From an uncultured Thermoguttaceae bacterium (GTDB taxonomy: Bacteria; Planctomycetota; Planctomycetia; Pirellulales; Thermoguttaceae), in the NCBI GenBank assembly GCA_938042245.1, contig CALIRO010000077.1, forward strand, positions 1-45,535: DNA of 45,535 nucleotides, given 5' to 3'. Below are positions 1-8,007 of this stretch, one piece after another. Positions within the stretch are counted from its first letter, which is position 1, and each line of letters begins with the position of its first letter. The notes below the pieces were generated by a model. That model was not told the origin of the DNA. It did no database searches and saw only the letters and a list, made by a program, of their open reading frames with translations. Position numbers and translations under genes: made by a program.

Positions 1-78
1 GCCTTTAGTCCGGATGGTCGGTTTTTGGCCACCGGCTCTTGGGACACTACGGCCAAGCTGTGGGAGGTGGGAAGATAG
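1..78 (+). CDS. WD40-repeat protein, C-terminal fragment
   Basis: Reading from the first base gives 25 residues and a TAG stop. The peptide contains FSPDGRFLATGSWD followed by TTAKLWEV, the typical end of a WD40 blade (SPDG, then a GS-D turn, then KLW). It is therefore the last blade of a beta-propeller protein whose body lies outside the window. WD40 propellers are protein-interaction scaffolds; in planctomycetes they are often fused to kinases or cytochrome-type domains, but nothing here tells which. It converges on the ccsBA gene, whose stop lies 127 bases further on. The identity of the repeat is quite sure, the identity of the whole protein unknown. Confidence 0.8.
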   Translation, partial: AFSPDGRFLATGSWDTTAKLWEVGR

Positions 79-204
79 TGGGTCCCTTCAGGGAGGGGCT
101 GCAGGTAGGTTCGGGTGCTTGGGGTTGTCTTTGCTGGAGCTTTCTGTTTTCGAGTGGCGGTAATTTTTCTGGACAAGCAGGTTGAGTGGTCAAGAGGGTG
201 TCGT
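79..204. other. convergent intergenic spacer
   Basis: Short spacer between two converging stop codons. It holds a small inverted repeat (TCCCT TC AGGGA, about 84-95) just after the WD40 stop, but no T-run follows, so it is not a convincing intrinsic terminator. Confidence 0.4.
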
Positions 205-3200
205 TTAGGGGTTGGTGGAAGAGGAGAGTTTGGTTTGGTACCAGTAGCGGGCGGCGGCGGCGGCCAGGAAGAGCCAATTGGCGCCCACCAGGCTGAGCAC
301 CACCCCTAAGCCGCCTGTGCCTCGGCCATAGGTATGTAAACCTACATCCAGCACATAATTGACGCCATACCAGGCCATCAGGATCGAGGTAGCGCCCAGC
401 ACGGAGAAGGCGGCCATGCCGAAATGGCCAAACCAGCCGATATATCGGCCATGCAAAACGACCATATAGACCAGTAGCGAAATGAGGGACCAGACTTCTT
501 TGGCGTCCCAGCCCCAGAAACGTCCCCAGGCCACATCGGCCCACAAGGCGCCGAGGATGGTGCCGGCGGCCAGCAAGAGGACTGCTACCTGCATGCAGCG
601 GTAGATGTAGTGGGCCAAGGCGGCGCAGGCGGGCGGTTCCCAGCCAAGCCGAACGTTCTCCGCTCCTACAGATTCCGAAGCGGCCGGCTGCCCCTCTGCG
701 GCCGGCCCTGGGGAATGTTCCGGCGGCGCAGCAGCGGTCGGCTGTTGGGCGGCTGGGGTGTGCCTTGGCAAAACCGGCCGGTATCGGCCAAAAAGATAAT
801 GAAACAAGGCCAGATTTCCCAAGGCCAGGGCCAATGCGCCGGCGCCGTAACTGGCAGTGATTGTAAGGACATGTGCGGTGAGCCAGAAGTTATCTCGCAG
901 CACGGGCCGAAGCGGGCCGATCGACTTGTCCAGCACCGAAGGCGGCGCATAGTAGGCCAACAGTGCGCCGAGCAGCCCCATCAGGGCCCCGCTAAAGGCA
1001 TAGGGTTTTCGGCCAAGGACCTGCTGGTAGGCATGGTGCAGTGGTTGGCGACGCCAGAACAAAGGCGTGGCGCCCAAGCTGGCCAGGAGGGCCAACAGCG
1101 CCCGGGGTGCATACCACATACTTACTAGCAGAAAGGCCAAGCCGACCAGCCAGGCCACTAGATCATTGGCCCCGAGCGCGCCGCCTCGGTCCAGGCGTGG
1201 GAGCAACGAAACGACAGTATATCCTCCCGCTTCGCCATAATGGACCTGGGTGAGTGCATAAAAGACCACGCCCATCAGCGCCAGGCGAACCGGGGCCAAA
1301 ATCCACCGCCATCGCAATAGCGCCCGATCGCTCCAACCGGTGGGTTTATCCTCAGCCGGGGAGTTGGAGCCGGAGCAAGCCTCTTGGGGAGAATGCCCCT
1401 CGGCGTCCGGAGAGGTCGGTCCGTGCCGAGTCAAACCAGCTCCTTGCTCGGGCGGTAAAGAGCCTGCCAGACCAACCGGAGCATCTGCCTGGGCGGGAGG
1501 TTGGTGCGGGAGCGGGTTCTGAGGCGTTTGGGGGGATTTGGGGGCGGATTGGGAAGAACGGGGCGTAGGGATCGGCCAGGCGGTCAGTTGCCAGGCAAGC
1601 CGGAAGCCTGGTCCCAGCATCGGCCAAAGGGCCAACAGCCAACCCATCAAGCCCACCGTCAGAGCTACGAAAACGACCGTTTCAAACATATTGGTTACCG
1701 GCACCCAACCGGTGATCGCATATCGAAGAGCTAATCCGTACAGGATGAAAAATTGTGCGATAGCCGACAGGACCATTCCCGTCCAAAACATCCCGGTACG
1801 GATTCTTCCGAAGGCCAAGGCAAATCCAACCACTGCGGCCAGATAGGCGATCCAGGCGGCACGGAACGGGTCCAACTGGTTGTAATGGACTTCCAGGTTG
1901 GTGGCGCCGGGCGGCGGATACTGGGTGGCGAGGAAGGCGGCCTGGTCCAATTTTCGTACTGGCAATTTGGCGCGGCGTTGGTTGATGGCTTGTCCCAGTT
2001 GGTCGAGGGCGTCGGCCAATTGGCGCATAGCGGCGGCAAACCGTGCTGGGCGATCCGCTGCTTGCCGATCCTGGTAGGCCTGGGCCGCCTGATGGAACGC
2101 CTTCCGAACGGCTTGGATTTCAGCGGAAGGATAATCGGCTAATGTATCGGTTAAGGAGGCTTGCATCAGGGCCTGCCAGGTGAGCCAGGGCTGGGGATTC
2201 TCTTCAGGAGTTCTTGCCTCCTCCAGAGCAAAAGGATTCAGGGAGGGGACCAGTCGGACCATCTGGTCGCTGGCGCCTGCTACCGGGCTATCGTCAAATA
2301 GGGCCGCCTGAACTTCCCAGGCCAACCGATGCAAATCCCGTGTACGGGAGACGAGGGCCATCCAATGGCCTTGCATCTGCTGCCAGGTTTCTGGGGGCAT
2401 CGGAGGGGAGGATTGTCGGAGGGAGTGATAAAAACCTTCAAACCAATCTGCCAGTTGCTGGGCCGACTCTCGGAGGCGCCGGGCATGCTGCTCCATGTGG
2501 GGCCGGTCAATCGGCTTTTGTTCCACTAAACCCTGGAGTGCCTGCAAGGCCTGCTGAAATTGGCTGTAGGCTTCGGTAGGCGGCGGGTTGTTTGCGTGGC
2601 GGAGAGAGGGGGGCTGTTGGGGCGGTCTGCTCTGCTGGTGGGCCTGGGCCATTTCCAGGGCTTGCTCGATGGCCTGGACAGTGGCCTGCCAGAGTTGGTC
2701 CAGTTCGCTCAAACGGTTCCGGAACAAACTGTGGGGCAAACTCAACGCCTCGGCGGAAAAGACTAGCTCCCGCCAGGCCGTGTAGGCTTCTAACAATTGC
2801 CAGGCCTTTCGATCCAGGCCAGTGGGCTGAAACGGTTGACCGGCAGCTTCAGCATCCAGCCGACGGCGTCGGATCTCAGCATGCCACCGCCAGAACGGTT
2901 CGGCATGTTCCAATTGCCAGGGGGAAACATAACGAATGGGCTGGCCAGAGGGGTCTTGCCGGGGTAAGCCCAAGAGTTCTTCTCGGAGTTGATGGTGCTG
3001 GGCGATCAAGAACGGGACCCGCTCCCAGCGGTGGGGTTCTACCAGCCAACTGAAAACCAGTTCATAATACGGCCAGGTCCTGGCCTTGCCATCGGGAAAT
3101 AGTTGGCGAGCCTGCGCATATTCAGGCCGATGGAGATCTTCGCCGGGCAGGCTGTCGGCAAGGCCCAGACGGGGGTGAGTGCGGCCGCAGATTTCCTCGA

Positions 3201-5658
3201 CCACGGAGCGGGCAAAACTGTCCAGGGGCATCAGGCGTCCGCCGGCAAAGACGGGCAACCGCCGCCAGCAGGACCAATCCAACTGGTCGGCGCAGGCTGG
3301 CCCGGCGCCCAGCAGCAGCCAGCCAATGGCCGCCAGCCCCACCAAAGCCTTCCTAGCTATTGGCCTGGCCGACCGGGGAGCAAAAATATACGCCCGCATC
3401 AGATACATCACCGCAATTCCTAGGACGATCAAGAAACTTCCAGCATATTTTAGCCCGCGCCCAGGATCGTAATTGACGCTCAAGATACTACGATACAAAT
3501 TTTCCGGAATCGGCTCCTGGCCGGAGGCACCTGGAGACGGCCCGGCGGAGGCGCTGGTCGGGCTGGCTTCTGGGTCTGGCCAAGTAATCCCCTCCAGGCC
3601 GGAGCGGAAGGCCCGGTGCTGGAACCACTGGTCAAACTCCGGATCCCCGGGTTTACCCAAATAGGCAAAGCTGGATTGATAAAATCGGTAGGTTCGCCCA
3701 GTGGCCGGGTCTTTGGCAGTCAGAGGCTGGTTCATCGTAATGAGGACTTTCTCTTGCCGAACGGTTGGCTTTTCTTTACCTTCCCACACATCCACCAGAC
3801 TCGAATAATGGGCGTCGTGCGGAGAACCGGGATCTACTTTGCGGGTAAAATCCCGAAGATAAATGCTCATGCCTAACGCCTGCTTTCGGTAGTCCAACTG
3901 GACACGCACTCGCCGATGGCCGCAGGAAACCACCGCCTCCTCGTCAGCAAACTGAGGGCCGCCTAAAGGAACCCAAAACTCTCCGGAATTGGCTGAGGGT
4001 GAACCTTCTGATGGAGGTTGCTTTTGGGGGGGAACCGATAAGTGGGTGCTTGGGCGGGTGGCAAAAGTGTCTTGGAGGGTAAGACGGATTTTCGCTCGGG
4101 GCTGACGAAGTCGGCCCGAACCTGCTCCTTCCAAGGGTTTGGGTTGATAGAGGATGGCAGGCCCGGGGGATGGACGAAATTCGACCACTCGTACTTCGGT
4201 CTCCAAAGGAGTGTGTTCAAAAACCCGAAGCGGCCGAAGATGCTCCACGGGATAGGGTTTGCCTAGCTCGGAGTCTTTCTGGGTGTTTTGTGCGGGCCAG
4301 GGGGGTTGCCTACCGAACTGGTCCGATGGGTGTTGGTCAGCAAGACCAGGCCACCGACCGACCGAAACCACTCGGGGGGCATGCCATTGGCGATAGTATA
4401 GGGCGCCATCGGGCCCCTGAAGCAGATCCAACCGCAAACAGGCCGCCCACCGGAGGAGTTCAACCCGGCGGATGCCAGCCAATGGCTCTGGCACAGAGGG
4501 CGGCTCCTGCCAAAAACTACCATACACTCCCAAGGCCTCCGCCTGCCGATTATGCGATGGATTTTGGGAAAATAGCAGCATCCGCACCGGGCCGGAGCTG
4601 CTCACCCGATCGGCTGGCTGGACTTCTAAGTCCACCGCCCGCATCCGTTCCACATACTCCCGCAACCGCACTCTCAATCCCGAACCGCCCAAGGGGTGTT
4701 CCGTCTCCTTTTGCAACTGTTCGATCGGAAACCGATACACCTTCCCCTGATGCCAGAGGACCACTTGTCCAAGAGTGCCGACCGGTGCTTCTGGCCTGGT
4801 TTGCAAAAAGGCTTGGCATTCCGCCTGGCTGCCTGATAACCAAAAGACCACCGGCGGTCCCCAAGGCATGTTTTGGCGATCTCCAACTCCAAAGGGCCGT
4901 TGGGCGGCATGGGGTCCGCTGGGTGGGGCGACAGTGAGCGTGAGAAGTCCTTCCGAAGGAAACATTTGTTCAAGCTCCCAGTCCTCTCCCCCTACCCGCC
5001 GTAAACCCAACACCACCCGCGGCACTACCAGGCGCTGCGAATCCGCATAATAGTCTAATACCTCCAACGTGATCCCATCCTCATGATAAATTTGCCCCTG
5101 ATCCCGGGGCACCATTCGCCAAGGGAAAAAGGGCAGACGCTGATAATCGGCCCAATGGAACGGCCCGGATCGGAAAGGCACTTCGACCCTGTGGACCACC
5201 GGTTGGGCCCCCGACGCTTGGTGTTGCACAATCTCTAAGCGGAAGACTTTCTGATCTTCATACACCAGATTGCTGGCTTGGCCTTCATGGAGAATCATTT
5301 GTCCCTGGATCCCCCAGCCCTGCTGAAGCAAACAACCGGCCAATAGCACTACAATGCCGGTATGGGTAATCACAAAACCCGTCTGATGTTTCTTCCAAGG
5401 CCACCGGATCAGAGTGGCACAAAGTACATTCATACCCAAAAGGCCTACCAAGAGCATAAACCACCAAGCTCGATAGATGCCGAATGAGACCGCTTCGGCG
5501 CCGTACCATTTTTCCACAAAGGTGGCCCAGGCTAACACACCGGCGGTTAGCGCCAGGAGAATTACCGCTGCCTGAAGCGAGGCAGCCCATTCATAGCACG
5601 CTAGCAGAGTTCGGAGCCACCAAGGCTGAGCCGGTTTACGTAGCTTTACAGGAGCCAT
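205..5658 (-). CDS. ccsA: fused ResB-CcsA cytochrome c biogenesis protein (System II)
   Basis: 1817 residues, ATG start with AGAGG upstream. System II cytochrome c maturation exports haem and ligates it to apocytochromes outside the cytoplasmic membrane. The N-terminal ResB/CcsB part has three membrane segments (about 26-52, 64-88, 95-120), then WGIQGQMILHEGQASN and a long extracytoplasmic region with FYQSSF, closing with VNYDPGRGLKYAGS and a fourth segment near 757-780. The CcsA part at the C-terminus has the haem-handling WWD-type motif WGRFWGWDAKEVW starting at about 1711 and histidines at about 1596 (NFWLTAH), 1736 (LHGR) and 1775 (GLHTYG). Between them lie about 500 hydrophilic residues rich in Gln and a Pro/Ser-rich insert at about 1366-1439. 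Known CcsBA fusions are roughly half this length. No frameshift is seen. Function is confident; the role of the central region is unknown. Confidence 0.9.
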   Translation of the reverse strand: MAPVKLRKPAQPWWLRTLLACYEWAASLQAAVILLALTAGVLAWATFVEKWYGAEAVSFGIYRAWWFMLLVGLLGMNVLCATLIRWPWKKHQTGFVITHTGIVVLLAGCLLQQGWGIQGQMILHEGQASNLVYEDQKVFRLEIVQHQASGAQPVVHRVEVPFRSGPFHWADYQRLPFFPWRMVPRDQGQIYHEDGITLEVLDYYADSQRLVVPRVVLGLRRVGGEDWELEQMFPSEGLLTLTVAPPSGPHAAQRPFGVGDRQNMPWGPPVVFWLSGSQAECQAFLQTRPEAPVGTLGQVVLWHQGKVYRFPIEQLQKETEHPLGGSGLRVRLREYVERMRAVDLEVQPADRVSSSGPVRMLLFSQNPSHNRQAEALGVYGSFWQEPPSVPEPLAGIRRVELLRWAACLRLDLLQGPDGALYYRQWHAPRVVSVGRWPGLADQHPSDQFGRQPPWPAQNTQKDSELGKPYPVEHLRPLRVFEHTPLETEVRVVEFRPSPGPAILYQPKPLEGAGSGRLRQPRAKIRLTLQDTFATRPSTHLSVPPQKQPPSEGSPSANSGEFWVPLGGPQFADEEAVVSCGHRRVRVQLDYRKQALGMSIYLRDFTRKVDPGSPHDAHYSSLVDVWEGKEKPTVRQEKVLITMNQPLTAKDPATGRTYRFYQSSFAYLGKPGDPEFDQWFQHRAFRSGLEGITWPDPEASPTSASAGPSPGASGQEPIPENLYRSILSVNYDPGRGLKYAGSFLIVLGIAVMYLMRAYIFAPRSARPIARKALVGLAAIGWLLLGAGPACADQLDWSCWRRLPVFAGGRLMPLDSFARSVVEEICGRTHPRLGLADSLPGEDLHRPEYAQARQLFPDGKARTWPYYELVFSWLVEPHRWERVPFLIAQHHQLREELLGLPRQDPSGQPIRYVSPWQLEHAEPFWRWHAEIRRRRLDAEAAGQPFQPTGLDRKAWQLLEAYTAWRELVFSAEALSLPHSLFRNRLSELDQLWQATVQAIEQALEMAQAHQQSRPPQQPPSLRHANNPPPTEAYSQFQQALQALQGLVEQKPIDRPHMEQHARRLRESAQQLADWFEGFYHSLRQSSPPMPPETWQQMQGHWMALVSRTRDLHRLAWEVQAALFDDSPVAGASDQMVRLVPSLNPFALEEARTPEENPQPWLTWQALMQASLTDTLADYPSAEIQAVRKAFHQAAQAYQDRQAADRPARFAAAMRQLADALDQLGQAINQRRAKLPVRKLDQAAFLATQYPPPGATNLEVHYNQLDPFRAAWIAYLAAVVGFALAFGRIRTGMFWTGMVLSAIAQFFILYGLALRYAITGWVPVTNMFETVVFVALTVGLMGWLLALWPMLGPGFRLAWQLTAWPIPTPRSSQSAPKSPQTPQNPLPHQPPAQADAPVGLAGSLPPEQGAGLTRHGPTSPDAEGHSPQEACSGSNSPAEDKPTGWSDRALLRWRWILAPVRLALMGVVFYALTQVHYGEAGGYTVVSLLPRLDRGGALGANDLVAWLVGLAFLLVSMWYAPRALLALLASLGATPLFWRRQPLHHAYQQVLGRKPYAFSGALMGLLGALLAYYAPPSVLDKSIGPLRPVLRDNFWLTAHVLTITASYGAGALALALGNLALFHYLFGRYRPVLPRHTPAAQQPTAAAPPEHSPGPAAEGQPAASESVGAENVRLGWEPPACAALAHYIYRCMQVAVLLLAAGTILGALWADVAWGRFWGWDAKEVWSLISLLVYMVVLHGRYIGWFGHFGMAAFSVLGATSILMAWYGVNYVLDVGLHTYGRGTGGLGVVLSLVGANWLFLAAAAARYWYQTKLSSSTNP

Positions 5659-6105
5659 CGTACCTCTACTTCCCAGCTAAGAGATTTCTTCCGCCTAGCT
5701 ATCCACCAGCCCGAGTGGAAAGAAGATTTTAAAAGGCCTTTGGTCCGGGGGGATCAGCGGCAGGTCGGTCCGCGCCGAATTCTCTCCTGCGAAAGAATAA
5801 GGTTTTCTAAAATCAGTTTCCTATCCTGGTAGGAGGACAGATATCATTGGATTATACGGTTGCCCCTAGGCGCCGGACAGAGGGAATTATTTAGGCTGTT
5901 GAAAAATGGGTAGGGCAGATTCCCCGCATAGGAGAAAGGGAGCGCCCTATTAACCGAATTGTTTCCGATGTCAGACAGAAGATGGGACTTGCCTAGGTTG
6001 GGGGAATCGCTCGATAGCTAGGCGCGCAGAGCGAAATAAGTTTTGGACGAGCGTCGGGCAGCAGACTGGCAGAGGAGCTTTTGGCGGGATATGAGCTTTT
6101 GATTA
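5659..6105. other. intergenic region upstream of ccsBA
   Basis: Gene-free stretch of about 450 bases between the ccsBA start and the stop of the GAF-PAS-PilZ gene. I see a small hairpin (TCCTA/TAGGA, 5819-5834) and a distant 8-bp inverted repeat GATTCCCC/GGGGAATC (5918-5925 and 6001-6008). No clear promoter pair, RNA gene or terminator was recognised. Confidence 0.4.
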
Positions 6106-7656
6106 CTAGGAGGAGGGCGGCACTCGGAATTCGGGCGGGGGGGTGATCCGACCACAGAACTTACAGCCGATCAGGTACATCTTTTGGCCTTCGTGCTCGA
6201 CTGGCTTACAGCGGACCACCTCGGCCAGGAAATAGCTCGTAGCCGATCCCTCTCCCAAGGCTACCACCAACTGCCGGAAAGAGGGTTCTTTTTCCATGAA
6301 GAAAGCGATGCCGCCGGCCGAGATGTCTTTGCCGTGGACTTGGAGGAAATCTTCTGGCCGAGGAAATCGCCTTTCTGTATAGGGCGCCACCTTTTGCCGA
6401 TACTGGTAGGTGCGGCGGACAAACTGCCGCTGCTCTTCGGGCACGGGGCTGTGGAGGGGATGAAAAGGAGGAGGTTGGGGCTGCATGGGTTTGGCTAGCT
6501 CCTGCAAGGCAGCGAGCAGTTGCGGGGAAATGGAAGCAGGATTGGTTTGCAGATGAGTGCAAAGCTCTTGAACCACTCGACTGGTCTGGTTAGAGTGGTG
6601 ATACACTTGGCGGAGCTCCTCTTTGAGCTGGAGGATTTCGGTCTGGTCGGTTCCACAAAGGAGCAACCTTGGTGGGGTTGCTTCGGCCAGATGTTTTAAT
6701 GTCCAATAGATCCGGCGTTTTTGCCCTTGGCGATCGAAGAGATGGTTCTCAAACTGGATGGGTTTTTGTTCATTTTTTGCTTTTTGAAATAGCCTGTGAA
6801 TCAATTCTCCCTCACCGGGTGGACAAAGGATATCCCAAAAAAAACGCCCTTCGATTTCCGACGGTCGAAAGCCGGTGAGTTTCTGTAGGGGAGGATTGAT
6901 ATGGAGGATTCGGCCTTCGGCGTCCAAGGCAACCACCAAGGCATCGATTGCCTCTAGCACCGTTTGGGTGAGGGCCTGTTGCTGTTGGAGTTGTTCTTCG
7001 GCCTGGATTCGTGCTAAGGAAGAGATCAACAAATAGGAGATGGTTTCTGCGAATTGGATGTCTTCTATGCTGAATGCTCTTTTTTGTCTGGCGAAAAGCC
7101 CTAAGACGCCAAAAGGTTTACCTGCCACAATCAACGGAAGCATCAAGGCCCCGGCTACCTGCATCTTTCGCAAAAACAAGTCGGTAAACCGAGTTTCTTC
7201 GAGCAGGTTCGGGGTAGTTACCGGAGTAGCCCCCTGCAAGGTATAGGCGGCCATGGAGGCAGTAGGGTCCAAGCAGTATTGATGATCGACGGTATCGGTC
7301 AGCAGGCCCTGTTTGACCAAGGTGGCCAGACGAAACGCAAGCACCCCTTCCGACGCATCTACCTGCCCCACCCCAATCCTATCGAGTTCCAAGACTTCAG
7401 CGATCAGGGCAGCCGCATCTTCTAAAAGCACGTTCAGCGGGGGTTGGGCGCTAGTACGTCGGCCAAAAGCCAAAATAGCGGCCTGCTGCTTGGCCCGAAT
7501 ATCCTGCGGGCTTGCCTTTTGCTCTAACCCAGCTAGTAAAGAGTCTACTCCCGCCAACTGATCGGCGGTCGTATGTTCCCCTAAGATAGGCATGAGTTCA
7601 ACGCCTGCGGATAAGACCTCCCCTTTAGAGAATTCCGGAATTCCTATACCAAGCAT
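6106..7656 (-). CDS. GAF-PAS-PilZ sensory protein
   Basis: 516 residues, ATG start. Domains in order: a GAF-like region (about 75-215, ending in PLIVAGKPFGVLGLFARQ and FAETISYLL), a short coiled coil (215-232), a PAS domain (about 232-345, with ALDAEGRILHINPPLQKLTGF), a second coiled stretch, and a C-terminal PilZ-type domain (about 412-505). The PilZ part shows an arginine-rich start (R414, R415, R420), DISAGGIAFF at 444-453 and a closing YLIGCKFCGR, as in planctomycete PilZ variants. PilZ normally binds cyclic di-GMP; GAF and PAS sense small ligands or redox state. There is no kinase, GGDEF or EAL domain, so output probably goes through PilZ-dependent binding to a partner. No membrane segment is seen. 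Monocistronic by spacing. Domain calls are fairly sure; ligand and partner are unknown. Confidence 0.85.
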   Translation of the reverse strand: MLGIGIPEFSKGEVLSAGVELMPILGEHTTADQLAGVDSLLAGLEQKASPQDIRAKQQAAILAFGRRTSAQPPLNVLLEDAAALIAEVLELDRIGVGQVDASEGVLAFRLATLVKQGLLTDTVDHQYCLDPTASMAAYTLQGATPVTTPNLLEETRFTDLFLRKMQVAGALMLPLIVAGKPFGVLGLFARQKRAFSIEDIQFAETISYLLISSLARIQAEEQLQQQQALTQTVLEAIDALVVALDAEGRILHINPPLQKLTGFRPSEIEGRFFWDILCPPGEGELIHRLFQKAKNEQKPIQFENHLFDRQGQKRRIYWTLKHLAEATPPRLLLCGTDQTEILQLKEELRQVYHHSNQTSRVVQELCTHLQTNPASISPQLLAALQELAKPMQPQPPPFHPLHSPVPEEQRQFVRRTYQYRQKVAPYTERRFPRPEDFLQVHGKDISAGGIAFFMEKEPSFRQLVVALGEGSATSYFLAEVVRCKPVEHEGQKMYLIGCKFCGRITPPPEFRVPPSS

Positions 7657-8007
7657 ACAATATTTTCCCGCCGCTGGAGCAATTCTGCAGGCAGCTCATC
7701 CTCGGGAATGGAGACTGCGCCCAGAATCCCCAACATTCCGATAGCTCTTTTGCATGGAGACCGATAGGGAAGGCCCCTTTTTGGGCTCCGCCTTTCCAGA
7801 ATCCCAAATCCGAAGCCCCTTCTCCCGCAGGATTTAAAGGGGGCTGCCCTACAAACGGGTGGGATAACCCCACTAGCATGGATGGTTGGGAAGGAAAGGC
7901 CTAAACGAAACCTCGGCCAGCCGGTATAGGACCGTTTAAAACTTCCCCACCAGTTAGGGGTGCAATTTCCTCGTTCCGGGGTCCTGCCAGCCTTAGCATC
8001 TTGCCCC
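7657..8007. other. intergenic region with GC-run hairpins
   Basis: About 350 gene-free bases. They contain three short hairpins with C-run/G-run arms: 7814-7845 (AGCCCC pairs with GGGGCT, TT/AA extension), 7859-7873 (GTGGG/CCCAC) and around 7944-7962 (CCCC/GGGG). No T-run follows them on either strand, so intrinsic termination is not supported. Style resembles the larger array at 30403-30833. Confidence 0.45.
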
